64,000 nucleotides of DNA. Source: Pseudolabrys sp. Root1462. Lineage in GTDB: Bacteria; Pseudomonadota; Alphaproteobacteria; Rhizobiales; Xanthobacteraceae. Where the stretch lies: the NCBI RefSeq assembly GCF_001426945.1, contig NZ_LMFS01000001.1, forward strand, positions 2,872,922-2,936,921. The letters run 5' to 3'. This document shows positions 9,086-18,851 of this stretch, in pieces (position 1 is the stretch's first letter; the number at the start of each line of letters is the position of its first letter). The position numbers were made by a program, and so were the translations under genes. The notes beneath the pieces were generated by a model, which was not told where the DNA came from, did not search any database, and was given only the letters and a program-made list of their open reading frames with translations.

Positions 9086-9658
9086 ATGCTCAGCGTCATC
9101 GTCGCCACCAACGAATCGGAGCGGACTCTGGTGCCGACATTGTCGGCGTTGGTGCCGGGCGCTTTGTCGGGACTGGTCACCGAGGTGGTGGTGGCCGACG
9201 CCGGCTCGAAGGACGCCACCGCCGAAGTCGCCGATATTGCGGGCTGCCGCTTCATGATCGTCGAAGGCGCGATCGGCCCGCGGCTCAAGGACGCCGCGCT
9301 GACGACCAGGACGCCGTGGTTGATGTTCATGCGCGCCGGCCTCATTCCGGAACCGGGCTGGATGGCGGCAGCGGAAAACTTCATGCAGATGGCCGCCTAC
9401 AGCGAGAAATCGCCGCGGGCCGCGGTCTTCCGCACCGCGACCGAACAGGCGAGCCCCGGCATCAGGGAACTCGTCGCAGTCCTGCGGGCGATGCTTGGCG
9501 GCGGCGACCAGTCCGGCCAGGGACTGCTGATCGCGCGCGCGCTTTACGACGCCATCGGTGGCCACCCGGCGGCAGCGGACGCCGAAGCCGCCGTGCTGCG
9601 CAAGATCGGCCGGCGCCGGGTCGCCTTGCTCGGGGCCAGCGCGCGCAGCATAACCTGA
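9086..9658 (+). CDS. Small GT2-like glycosyltransferase, substrate unknown
   Basis: A 190-residue protein that starts like a GT-A fold family 2 glycosyltransferase: LSVIVATNESERTLVPTL, then VVADAGSKDAT (the usual DGSxDxT turn with Ala for Asp). Further on it lacks an obvious ED or QxxRW motif, and it is much shorter than typical GT2 enzymes (about 250-300). It may therefore be a minimal or non-catalytic member. The MarR-GNAT gene follows after 42 bp on the same strand. The start is an ATG; no strong Shine-Dalgarno is visible. Confidence 0.65.
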   Translation: MLSVIVATNESERTLVPTLSALVPGALSGLVTEVVVADAGSKDATAEVADIAGCRFMIVEGAIGPRLKDAALTTRTPWLMFMRAGLIPEPGWMAAAENFMQMAAYSEKSPRAAVFRTATEQASPGIRELVAVLRAMLGGGDQSGQGLLIARALYDAIGGHPAAADAEAAVLRKIGRRRVALLGASARSIT

Positions 9659-9700
9659 CAGATGCTTGACTTTGTCAACTAACTGGCCGACGCTCATTCC

Positions 9701-10684
9701 GTGAGCGCGACAGGCACATCGAAAACGAACAAGACCGGCGCCGATGCGGCTGCGTCGCCCGAACACATCGGCGCAGTGCGGCGCTTCAACCGTTTCTACA
9801 CGCGACAGATCGGCCTGCTGCGCAAGACCTACCTCGACACCCCCTACTCGCTCGGCGAAATGCGCGTGCTGCACGAACTGGCGCATCCGACGGTCGAGCC
9901 GCCGACCGCCAGCGACATCGGCCGCGCGCTCGATCTCGACGCCGGTTACCTATCGCGCGTGCTGCGTAATTTCGAGAAGCGCGGTCTGGTCAAGCGCACC
10001 ACCTCGAAGAATGACGCGCGGCAGAGCCACGTGTCGCTGACCGCGCAGGGCCGCAAATTCTTCGCTCCCGCCGAGCAGCGCTCCCAGGAAGATGTCGCCG
10101 AGATGCTGACAAGACTCGACGACAGCGAACAGAACGAACTGGTGAATGCCATGCAGACGATCGAACGACTGCTCGAGAAGGACGCCGGCGCCCCCGCCGC
10201 GCGCAGCTATACATTGCGCGATCCGCTACCCGGCGATTTCGGCTGGATCGTTGCCGAGCACGCCCGCGTCTATTCCAGCGAATACAATTGGGATCGCAGC
10301 TTCGAAGGGCTGGTGGCGCAAATCGTCGCCGACTTCGTCAAGAACTTCGACCCGCAGCGCGAGCGCTGCTGGATTGCCGACATGAATGGCGAGCCGGTCG
10401 GCTGCGTCATGGTGGTGAAGGACGAAGAGCCCGAGACCGCACGCATCCGGCTGCTGCTCGTCTCTGCGAAAGCGCGGGGTCTCGGCCTCGGACAGCGTCT
10501 GACCGACGAATGCATCGCCTTCGCCCGGGCCAAGGGCTACAAGAAAATGACCCTTTGGACCCACGACTGCCTGAAGGCGGCGCGGCGCTGCTACGCCAAC
10601 CGCGGCTTCAAGCTGACCTCGAGCGACAACAAGATGAGCTTCGGCCAGAACGTCGTCGCCGAGTTCTGGGATCTGACGCTGTAA
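9701..10684 (+). CDS. MarR-type regulator fused to a GNAT acetyltransferase
   Basis: A 327-residue fusion. Residues about 25-165 form a MarR-type winged helix domain: the HTH segment includes TASDIGRALDLDAGYLSRVLRNFEKRGLV (given here as its two halves TASDIGRALDLD and AGYLSRVLRNFEKRGLV) and the wing KRTTSKNDARQSHVSLTAQG. Residues about 170-325 form a GNAT domain with the acetyl-CoA loop RGLGLGQRLTDECI. Such fusions are known in proteobacteria; the acetyl acceptor is unknown. The start is GTG at 9701, as no ATG lies nearby in frame. The fusion suggests that the acetylase activity and the DNA binding respond to the same small molecule. Confidence 0.9.
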   Translation: MSATGTSKTNKTGADAAASPEHIGAVRRFNRFYTRQIGLLRKTYLDTPYSLGEMRVLHELAHPTVEPPTASDIGRALDLDAGYLSRVLRNFEKRGLVKRTTSKNDARQSHVSLTAQGRKFFAPAEQRSQEDVAEMLTRLDDSEQNELVNAMQTIERLLEKDAGAPAARSYTLRDPLPGDFGWIVAEHARVYSSEYNWDRSFEGLVAQIVADFVKNFDPQRERCWIADMNGEPVGCVMVVKDEEPETARIRLLLVSAKARGLGLGQRLTDECIAFARAKGYKKMTLWTHDCLKAARRCYANRGFKLTSSDNKMSFGQNVVAEFWDLTL

Positions 10685-10686
10685 TT

Positions 10687-10748
10687 CGTCATTCAGGACT
10701 CGCTTCTGAATTCCGGGTCCTCGCCTTCGGCGAATCCCGGAATGACGG
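10687..10748. repeat. Intergenic inverted repeat, family A (TCATTCCGGG type)
   Basis: Begins CGTCATT and ends AATGACGG, so the two ends pair; CCGGGTCCTCG and CGAATCCCGG give an inner stem. It fills the space between the MarR-GNAT and moaB genes, which converge. The same ends recur at 11325, 29351 and 50920. Confidence 0.75.
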
Positions 10749-10751
10749 CCG

Positions 10752-11315
10752 TCACGCCGTCGCACCCTTGGATTTGGGCCGCCGCAGATGCTCATCGAGC
10801 CGCGGCAGGATCTCGACGAAGTTGCACGGGCGATAGCGATAGTCGAGCTGATGGATGAGGATCTCGTCCCAGGCATCCTTGCAGGCGCCGGGCGAGCCCG
10901 GAACGCAGAAGATGTAGGTCGAATTCGCGACGCCCGCGGTGGCGCGGGTCTGAATCGCCGAAGTACCGATCTTCGGGTAGCTCACCATCGTGAACAAGGT
11001 CGAGAACGCGTCCATGCGCTTTTCGAACAAAGGCTCGACCGCTTCCGGCGTGACGTCGCGGCCGGTAAAGCCGGTGCCGCCGGTCGAGATGATGACGTCG
11101 ATGAATTCGTCCTTGATCCAGGCCTTTACTTTCTGACGGATGGCCTCGACCTCGTCCTTGACGATGGAACGCTCGGCCAGGATATGCCCGGTGGCGCGAA
11201 TGCGCTCGACCAGCGTATTGCCTGACTTATCGTCGGCCAGTTGACGCGTGTCGGACACCGTCAACACCGCGATCTTGAGCGGCACGAACTGCTTGGTTTC
11301 GTCGATCCCGGGCAT
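10752..11315 (-). CDS. moaB: Molybdenum cofactor biosynthesis protein B
   Basis: Acts in adenylylation of molybdopterin during molybdenum cofactor synthesis (MoaB/MogA family). 187 residues. The N-terminal strand IAVLTVSDTRQLADDKSG, the nucleotide/molybdopterin loop ISTGGTGFTGRDVTPE and the YRYRPCNFVEILPRLDEHLR tail fit MoaB. No other Mo-cofactor gene is in the window. It is flanked on both sides by family A intergenic repeats, which suggests a single-gene transcript. Confidence 0.93.
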   Translation of the reverse strand: MPGIDETKQFVPLKIAVLTVSDTRQLADDKSGNTLVERIRATGHILAERSIVKDEVEAIRQKVKAWIKDEFIDVIISTGGTGFTGRDVTPEAVEPLFEKRMDAFSTLFTMVSYPKIGTSAIQTRATAGVANSTYIFCVPGSPGACKDAWDEILIHQLDYRYRPCNFVEILPRLDEHLRRPKSKGATA

Positions 11316-11324
11316 TTCGTTACT

Positions 11325-11433
11325 CCGTCATTCCGGGGCACGCGCCGGCGTGAAGCCGGAATCCAACGTCACACTCAAACCATGCTTCTGGATTCCGGAT
11401 CCGCGCCTTCGGCATGTCCCGGAAGACCGGTCA
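11325..11433. repeat. Intergenic inverted repeat, family A
   Basis: Starts CCGTCATTCCGGGG; the inner part holds GCCGGAATCCAACG and CTTCTGGATTCCGG, and the far end has TGTCCCGGAAGACCGGTCAT. It occupies all the sequence between the start of moaB and the stop of the YpfJ-type gene, both on the minus strand. Confidence 0.75.
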
Positions 11434-12348
11434 TTACAACTGCGCGTTCGCTGCGAACGTATTGCACGCCGACACCTTGCCCGACTTCAAGCCGGTGGTG
11501 AACCAGCGCTGGCGCTGCGCCGAACTGCCATGCGTAAACGAGTCGGGCACCACATAGCCCCGCGACTGCTGCTGCAGGCGGTCATCGCCGATCGCCGCCG
11601 CGGTCTGCAGCGCCGCCTCGACATCGCCCGGCTCGATTGAATTCCATTTCTGATTGGAACGGTTGGCCCAGACACCGCCGAAGCAATCGGCCTGCAATTC
11701 GACGCGCACCTGGATGCGGTTGGCCGCGGCCTTGTTGCCGGCGGCCTGCTGCGCCTCGTGCGCCTTCGGCAGGATGCCGAGCAGATTCTGCACGTGATGG
11801 CCGACCTCATGCGCGACGACATAGGCCTCGGCAAACTCACAGGCCTTGCCGCTGCAGCCCTTGAAGCGCACCTGCATGTCGCGGAAGAACGAGGTATCGA
11901 GATAAATGCGGCGGTCGGTCGGACAGTAGAACGGACCCATCGCCGATTGCGCCATGCCGCAGCCGCCTTGCAGCGAGCCGGAATAGAGCCGCAGGCGCGG
12001 CGCGCGGTACGTTTGTCCGGATTCCTGGAACACCTGTGTCCAGACATCCTCTGTGTTGCCAAGTACGGCGGCAACGAAATCGCCCATCTGATCTTTCGGC
12101 TTGCCGGTCGGCCCCGCGGGTTGCGACGTCTGATAAGGCGCGCGCGTGTTGTTGATCATCTCGGCGCCGCCGATCAGCACACTCGGATCGATGCCGAGCG
12201 CCCAGCCAATGATGCCGAGCACCACGACCGTACCGATGCCCAATCCGCCGCCGCCAATCGGCAAACCGAAGCCGCCGCCGCCGATACCGCCGCTCGAACC
12301 ACGATCATCTTCGACATTGTCGCTGCGGCGGAAATCGTCCCAACGCAT
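11434..12348 (-). CDS. YpfJ-type neutral zinc metallopeptidase
   Basis: A 304-residue membrane-anchored peptidase of the YpfJ/KPN_02809 family (PF04228). Layout: cytoplasmic acidic start MRWDDFRRSDNVED, a Gly-rich stretch at 20-40, a single membrane helix at about 38-55, then the periplasmic domain with the zinc motif H180-E181-VG-H184. Cysteines at 130, 142, 165 and 170 are probably disulfide-bonded. Substrates are unknown for this family. The start ATG at 12348 faces ccrM across a 234-bp divergent region. Confidence 0.9.
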   Translation of the reverse strand: MRWDDFRRSDNVEDDRGSSGGIGGGGFGLPIGGGGLGIGTVVVLGIIGWALGIDPSVLIGGAEMINNTRAPYQTSQPAGPTGKPKDQMGDFVAAVLGNTEDVWTQVFQESGQTYRAPRLRLYSGSLQGGCGMAQSAMGPFYCPTDRRIYLDTSFFRDMQVRFKGCSGKACEFAEAYVVAHEVGHHVQNLLGILPKAHEAQQAAGNKAAANRIQVRVELQADCFGGVWANRSNQKWNSIEPGDVEAALQTAAAIGDDRLQQQSRGYVVPDSFTHGSSAQRQRWFTTGLKSGKVSACNTFAANAQL

Positions 12349-12426
12349 TTAAAGAGCCTCCTCAACGCCTATTCGGGTCGCATATTGCATTGTTTAGCAT
12401 GCCTTGCGTGAAACTTTTGCGCCCTG

Positions 12427-12451
12427 TTAACCTCTGCTAACTCGCGGTTAA
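12427..12451 (+). promoter_or_regulatory. Candidate CtrA binding site upstream of ccrM
   Basis: TTAA at 12427-12430, CTAA at 12437-12440 and TTAA at 12448-12451. CTAA-N7-TTAA is one mismatch from the CtrA full site TTAA-N7-TTAA, and TTAAC with CTAAC gives a second half-site pair at N6. It lies about 130 bp ahead of ccrM. CtrA drives ccrM in Caulobacter; transfer of that role here is inference. Confidence 0.45.
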
Positions 12452-12567
12452 ATCGGCAGAATTCGCCTTCAGGGTATCTCGGTCATAAACCGTTTCTTCA
12501 CCTTGCGCTGCGCATAGTCAGGGCCTGTCGGCTTGTAGGTCCCGCGTCAGCCGACCGCGTCGTCCTT

Positions 12568-13725
<1,158 letters not shown>

Positions 13726-13737
13726 CCCCTCGCCCGC

Positions 13738-13971
13738 CTACCAGTCGGTCCTGCTGGTCGAATCCAGCGCGGCCTTGCCGCGCGCCGCTTCCGCCAATTC
13801 GGCCGGCACGATCGGCGCCGTCTCGATCAGCGCCACCGGCTGGACGACAGCGCGCGGCGCTGGCGTCACGGCGGCCTGCGTCGTCCGCTGCGTGGTGGCA
13901 ACGAACCAGACGCCACCGATCCCTGCGGCAGCGGCCAGTGCAATCATCATTCTGTGCTTGAAGCTGCGCAT
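13738..13971 (-). CDS. Small membrane-anchored hypothetical protein
   Basis: Not recognised. From the ATG at 13971 it has 77 residues: a basic start MRSFKHR, one hydrophobic helix (about 8-25), then a Pro/Ala-rich periplasmic tail ending in STSRTDW. The start is chosen because GAAGGGGA lies seven bases upstream; an in-frame start at 14040 would add 23 residues with no signal-like character. It converges on ccrM with a 12-base gap. Confidence 0.55.
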   Translation of the reverse strand: MRSFKHRMMIALAAAAGIGGVWFVATTQRTTQAAVTPAPRAVVQPVALIETAPIVPAELAEAARGKAALDSTSRTDW

Positions 13972-14145
13972 CGAGACATCCCCTTCGCCGATGGAGGACC
14001 AACGAAGCGCGAGGCCGGTGACCTGCCGCGCTGCTGGCAAAGACCATCGATGAAAGCGGGATTCTGAGCGACCGATGATTTTCTTAAGAGATTCCGATGT
14101 CGTTCTGAAGCTGCGCAGGCGCGAGCGATTCCGGACGCAAACCTT

Positions 14146-14631
14146 TCAGCGCAGAACTTCCAGCAGCAGTTCCAGCGCCCTTCTGGCGAAGGCGTCCATG
14201 TTCGCGGCGCGGTCCGCGCTGCCGGTTTCCAGCGTGATCGCGCGCTCCACAGGACCGACGACCGCGATGCAGGAATGTCCGGCGGCATCGCCATAGCGAT
14301 TGCCGGCCGGCCCGGTGGCGCCGGTTTCGCCGAGGCCCCAGGCGGCATTCATCTTGTCGCGGATGCGGCGCGCCTCGAGCAGCGCATAGGCCTCGGTCGA
14401 GGGCCGCATGCCCTTCATCTCCGCTTCGCCGACATCGAGCAGCGCCGCGCGCGACTGCTTGGTATAGACCACGGCGCCGCCAAGAAAGTAGGCCGAAGCG
14501 CCGGGCACCGCGAGCAGCGCCGCCGAGATCAGCCCGCCGGTCGAGGACTCGGCGATGGCGATAGTTTCTTTGCACGCGATCAGGCGGGCGGCAACTTGTT
14601 CGGCGAACGGCGCGAGCGGATGCATCGTCAT
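14146..14631 (-). CDS. CinA-family nicotinamide-nucleotide amidohydrolase
   Basis: A 161-residue stand-alone CinA C-terminal domain (PncC type), which deamidates nicotinamide mononucleotide in NAD salvage. Motifs: AESSTGGLISAALLAVPGAS near residue 27, then GLGETGATGPAGNRYGDAAG near 99. Its ATG overlaps the TGA of the upstream gene (ATGA at 14628-14631), so translation is coupled. It is the last gene of the aminotransferase operon. Confidence 0.9.
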   Translation of the reverse strand: MTMHPLAPFAEQVAARLIACKETIAIAESSTGGLISAALLAVPGASAYFLGGAVVYTKQSRAALLDVGEAEMKGMRPSTEAYALLEARRIRDKMNAAWGLGETGATGPAGNRYGDAAGHSCIAVVGPVERAITLETGSADRAANMDAFARRALELLLEVLR

Positions 14632-15272
14632 ATCCCCAGACTGCGGCCGGCCTGACAGAGCACGCGGAAGACGCCGACTTCGGCGCCGGTATGGTCGGAT
14701 TGCAGCGCGGCGCCGAGCTTCACGGCATCCGCTTCGCGCAAGGTGTCGATCATCAGCGCGGCTTTGATCTTGCGATCGCCGCCGCGCAGCTTCTCTTCCA
14801 TCGACACCGGCTGGCCGGCCGGATCGGTCGCCGTCCAGATTTCGCTGGCTGCAATAGCGGGATCGGCCGTGAGCTTGTCGATCTTCGCCGTCAACGCCTC
14901 GACATCCGGCGCTTCATCGAACCAGCGCACCGTCACCGCATAGGCGCCACGAAAGTCGCCGCGCCGCACGGCGCGATGGCAGAGCGTGCGGTTCATGTCG
15001 CGGAACACTTGCGTCATGATCATCCGCGTCATCGGCGTCGGATTGTCGAGCCGCTCGAGATAAGGCTGCGACGTCAGCACCGCCGGGCTTTCGACCAGAT
15101 AGAAATTGAAGAACGCGGACGAACCCGAAATCGCCTGATGGCGCCGGCCATAGATGAAGCCCGGCACGCCCAGCCGCTCCTGCAGATGCTCGCCCTGAAA
15201 CCAGGTTTCGAAGTCGGCCCCGCGGCCGGCCGCGACGTTGTTCCAGATGGCGAGGATGCCTGGCTGCGACAT
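14628..15272 (-). CDS. Conserved hypothetical protein, probable dimeric alpha/beta-barrel fold
   Basis: 214 residues, no clear named family. The start SQPGILAIWNNVAAGRGADFETWFQGEHLQERL (here noted as residues 2-34) resembles EthD/antibiotic-monooxygenase-like ferredoxin folds, in which a W-(Y/F)-x-x-E-H element follows the first strand; a second similar half appears from about residue 110 (AYAVTVRWFDEAPDVEAL). It lies between an aminotransferase (5 bp upstream) and CinA (4-base overlap), so it probably works in the same small-molecule pathway. Function not known. Confidence 0.7.
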   Translation of the reverse strand: MSQPGILAIWNNVAAGRGADFETWFQGEHLQERLGVPGFIYGRRHQAISGSSAFFNFYLVESPAVLTSQPYLERLDNPTPMTRMIMTQVFRDMNRTLCHRAVRRGDFRGAYAVTVRWFDEAPDVEALTAKIDKLTADPAIAASEIWTATDPAGQPVSMEEKLRGGDRKIKAALMIDTLREADAVKLGAALQSDHTGAEVGVFRVLCQAGRSLGI

Positions 15273-15277
15273 CGGTG

Positions 15278-16507
15278 TCAGGCCTTGGCCCGCTCGACAT
15301 TGGCGCTGCGCGCCGGCACGCCGAATTCGCGGCGGCAGACCTCGGCCAGCACCTTGATGCCGTCGCGGATCTCCTGATGCGTCGGACTGGCAAAGCAGAT
15401 GCGCAGCCGGCTGGCGCTGTGCGCCTTGTCGGTCGACCACTCCGGCCCCGGATTGATCGCCACGCCTTCCTTGAGCGCCGCCTGATAGAGCTTCAACGTG
15501 TCGACATTGTCCGGCAGCTTGACCCAGAGAAAGATGCCGCCCTTGGGATCGTCGAATTCGGCCGCGGTGCCGAACTGCTCGTTGAGCGCCTCCATCAGCG
15601 TCTCGACCTTCTTGCGCAGACCCTTGCGCAGCGCCGGCACATGCGTGGTGAAATGCGGCGCGCAGAATTCGGCGAGTACCATCTGCTCCAGCGCGCCGGA
15701 GCCGGCGTCGGTCTTGAGCGCCAGCATCCGCGACATCACAGTCCACGGCGCGACCACGAAGCCGACACGCAACGCCGGCGCGATCGACTTCGAGAACGAG
15801 CCGATATGGATGACATTGTCCGACTTGCTCATGGCGTGCAGCGCCGGCGGCCGCTCGCCGCTCCAGATCAGGTCGGCATAGCAGTCGTCTTCGACGATCG
15901 GCACGCCGTATTCGTCGGCGAGCGCCAGCATGCGGGCGCGGCGGCTCTCGTCGAGGATGGTCGCCGTCGGGTTCTGCACCGTCGGGATGGTGTAGATGAA
16001 CTTCGGCGTGACGCCCTTGGCCTTCAGGTTCTTGAGCGCCGCTTCCAGCGCGTCCATCTTCATGCCGCCCGCGTCGAGCGGGATGCCGAAGGCGGTGACG
16101 CCGAGCTTGGTGAAGCGGTTGAGCGAGCCCTGGTAGTTGTCCTTCTCGACGATCACGGTGTCGCCGCGCGTCAGCAGCGCCGCGTTGACGAGGTCGAGCG
16201 CCTGCAATGAACCCGAGACGATGAGGATGTCATCCGGCGTGCAGGTCATGCCGGCGTCGCGTTTGAGCTTGGCGCTGAGGAATTCGCGCAGCGGCCGGTA
16301 GCCTTGCGGGCCGCTGTTGAGGCCGTAGGTCGCGAGCGTGCGGCCCTCGCGCTGGAGCACCGATTGCGCCGCCGCCATCAGCCCGTCGAGCGGCACCTCG
16401 CCGGGGTCGTTGTTGCCGCCGACGAAATTGTACTTCGGCGATCCGGACCAGCGCATGGCCGGCGGCGGCAGGGTCGGTGGAAATAGCGGCGCGAAGTCGA
16501 AGCTCAT
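15278..16507 (-). CDS. PLP-dependent aminotransferase, class I/II (MocR/2-aminoadipate type)
   Basis: 409 residues. The PLP-binding lysine is Lys240 in HIGSFSKSIAPALRVGF; TIPTVQNPTAT (173-183) and EDDCYADLIW (206-215) are the standard substrate and cofactor segments. The fold type I sequence matches aminotransferase domains of the LysN/MocR kind but lacks the GntR DNA-binding domain. Start ATG at 16507 gives MSFDFAPLFPPTLP, typical for this group; a longer frame upstream runs into an intergenic repeat. First gene of a three-gene operon with the barrel protein and CinA. The amino-acid substrate is unknown. Confidence 0.9.
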   Translation of the reverse strand: MSFDFAPLFPPTLPPPAMRWSGSPKYNFVGGNNDPGEVPLDGLMAAAQSVLQREGRTLATYGLNSGPQGYRPLREFLSAKLKRDAGMTCTPDDILIVSGSLQALDLVNAALLTRGDTVIVEKDNYQGSLNRFTKLGVTAFGIPLDAGGMKMDALEAALKNLKAKGVTPKFIYTIPTVQNPTATILDESRRARMLALADEYGVPIVEDDCYADLIWSGERPPALHAMSKSDNVIHIGSFSKSIAPALRVGFVVAPWTVMSRMLALKTDAGSGALEQMVLAEFCAPHFTTHVPALRKGLRKKVETLMEALNEQFGTAAEFDDPKGGIFLWVKLPDNVDTLKLYQAALKEGVAINPGPEWSTDKAHSASRLRICFASPTHQEIRDGIKVLAEVCRREFGVPARSANVERAKA

Positions 16508-16526
16508 GTTTCCTCTCCCCGTTGCA

Positions 16527-16633
16527 CTTGTCATGGCCGAACTTGATCCGGCCATCCCGCTTAGGGCGCAGTGCTTTTGTTGTCGGGATCACCGGGGCAC
16601 GGCGCCAGGATGGCGCCGGCCCGTGATGACAAG
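16527..16633. repeat. Intergenic inverted repeat, family D
   Basis: Ends CTTGTCAT and ATGACAAG are inverted copies. Inside are TGGCCGAACTTGATCCGGCCA and CATCCCGC with a matching GTCGGGATCACCGG, so the whole unit can fold. It fills the gap between the RidA and aminotransferase genes on the minus strand. Confidence 0.7.
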
Positions 16634-16635
16634 TA

Positions 16636-16986
16636 TTACTTCGCCGCCTGCACCATGATTTCGACCTTGTATTCCGGCGCGGCAAGCTTGGCCTCGACGG
16701 TGGCGCGGGCCGGGGTGTTGCCCGGCGAGACCCAGGCATCCCACACCGCATTCATGGCGGCGAACTCCGACATCGAGGTGACCCAGATGTTGGCCGACAG
16801 AAGCTTCGACTTGTCGGTGCCCGCTTTGGCCAGATAGCCATCGATCTGCGACAGAATGTCCTTGGTTTGCGCCGCCATGTCCTTCCCCTTGGGGTCGCTG
16901 GCGACCATGCCCGCGAGATAGACGGTGTTGCCGTGGACCACGCATTTGCTCATGCGCTGGTTGGAGTCGATACGTTCGATGGCCAT
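16636..16986 (-). CDS. RidA-family protein (enamine/imine deaminase or relative)
   Basis: 116 residues of the RidA/YjgF/UK114 family, which hydrolyses reactive enamines and imines made by PLP enzymes such as threonine dehydratase. Family-like segments: VYLAGMVASDPKGKDMAAQTKDIL and the end ARATVEAKLAAPEYKVEIMVQAA (each shown from residue 24 and 94 on). The usual RidA active-site Arg in PxRxxV appears as PARATVEAKL, so it looks competent but belongs to a side branch. It lies upstream of a PLP aminotransferase, separated by a repeat. Confidence 0.88.
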   Translation of the reverse strand: MAIERIDSNQRMSKCVVHGNTVYLAGMVASDPKGKDMAAQTKDILSQIDGYLAKAGTDKSKLLSANIWVTSMSEFAAMNAVWDAWVSPGNTPARATVEAKLAAPEYKVEIMVQAAK

Positions 16987-17128
16987 CAGGGCCTCCTTGC
17001 TCGTTTTAGTGAACCGGGCGACTTTCTAGCGGGCTTTGCCGGCGAAGGGAACTCGGAACCGGCTGGCGATTTATAGCGCCAGGAGCGCGCGCTCGATGCG
17101 CCGCCGCGCCGCAACAGGAGAGTTCACG

Positions 17129-17713
17129 ATGGGCTGGTTTTCCTCCGATATCGACACGTTCGAAGAGTTGTTCGTCCACACGCTGCAGGACATCTATTAC
17201 GCCGAGCACCAGATCAGGAAATCTCTGCCTGACATGATCGAGAAGGCGTCCGACGCCGAGCTCAAGAAGGGCTTCCGGATGCACCTCAAGCAGACCGACG
17301 GCCAGATCAAGCGGCTCGATCGCGTGTTCAAGATGATGAAGTCGGTGCCGCAGGGCACCAAGTGCCCGGCCATCGACGGCATCATCGAGGAAGCCAACGA
17401 GATCGCCGGCGAGATCGAGAACAAGACCATCCTCAACGCGGCGCTGATCGCGGCGGCGCAGGCGGTCGAACACTACGAGATCACGCGCTACGGCACCCTG
17501 GTCGCCTGGGCGCGGCTGATCGGCCGGACTGACGTCGCCAAGATTCTCAACATGACGCTCAAGGAAGAGAAGGCGACGGACAAGAAGCTCGGCGGCATCG
17601 CCAAGCGCAAGATCAACAAGAAGGCGGCGGCGACCAAGCTGAAGCGGCCGACCAAAGCCGAGCAGGCCGAGAACGCCATGCTCGCCGCCGCGGCCGGCAT
17701 TCCGGCGATATAA
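17129..17713 (+). CDS. YciF-type ferritin-like protein (DUF892)
   Basis: 194 residues. The N-terminal 160 form the four-helix ferritin-like DUF892 domain: LFVHTLQDIYYAEHQI carries the first Glu/His-type ligands and AAQAVEHYEITRYGTL the second set. The tail (from about 160) is Lys/Ala-rich. Family members are stress-induced and bind a diiron site; function in the cell is not settled. The start at 17129 is supported by AGGAG eight bases upstream; a longer in-frame reading from 17036 has no ribosome site. Confidence 0.88.
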   Translation: MGWFSSDIDTFEELFVHTLQDIYYAEHQIRKSLPDMIEKASDAELKKGFRMHLKQTDGQIKRLDRVFKMMKSVPQGTKCPAIDGIIEEANEIAGEIENKTILNAALIAAAQAVEHYEITRYGTLVAWARLIGRTDVAKILNMTLKEEKATDKKLGGIAKRKINKKAAATKLKRPTKAEQAENAMLAAAAGIPAI

Positions 17714-17735
17714 GAAACCCACGCGAAGACGAACC

Positions 17736-17833
17736 CGCCTCATGGTGAGGAGTCCGCGCAGCGGGCGTCTCGAACCATGAGGCGGCCTCGTCCTTCGAGA
17801 CGCATCGCTGTCGCGACGCTCCTCAGGATGAGG
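17736..17833. repeat. Intergenic inverted repeat pair, family C
   Basis: Two hairpin units in tandem. Unit 1 (17736-17785) begins CCGCCTCATGGTGAGGAG and ends CGAACCATGAGGCGG, an inverted match. Unit 2 (17786-17833) begins CCTCGTCCTTCGAGACGC and ends GCTCCTCAGGATGAGG. It sits between the convergent YciF-type and SMP-30 genes. The CCTCATGGTGAGGAG type is common in Bradyrhizobium relatives. Confidence 0.7.
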
Positions 17834-17846
17834 CCGATCGACGCTG

Positions 17847-18818
<972 letters not shown>

Positions 18819-18851
18819 TGGGACATTCCCCCGGGGACTTTTCTGGTGGAT

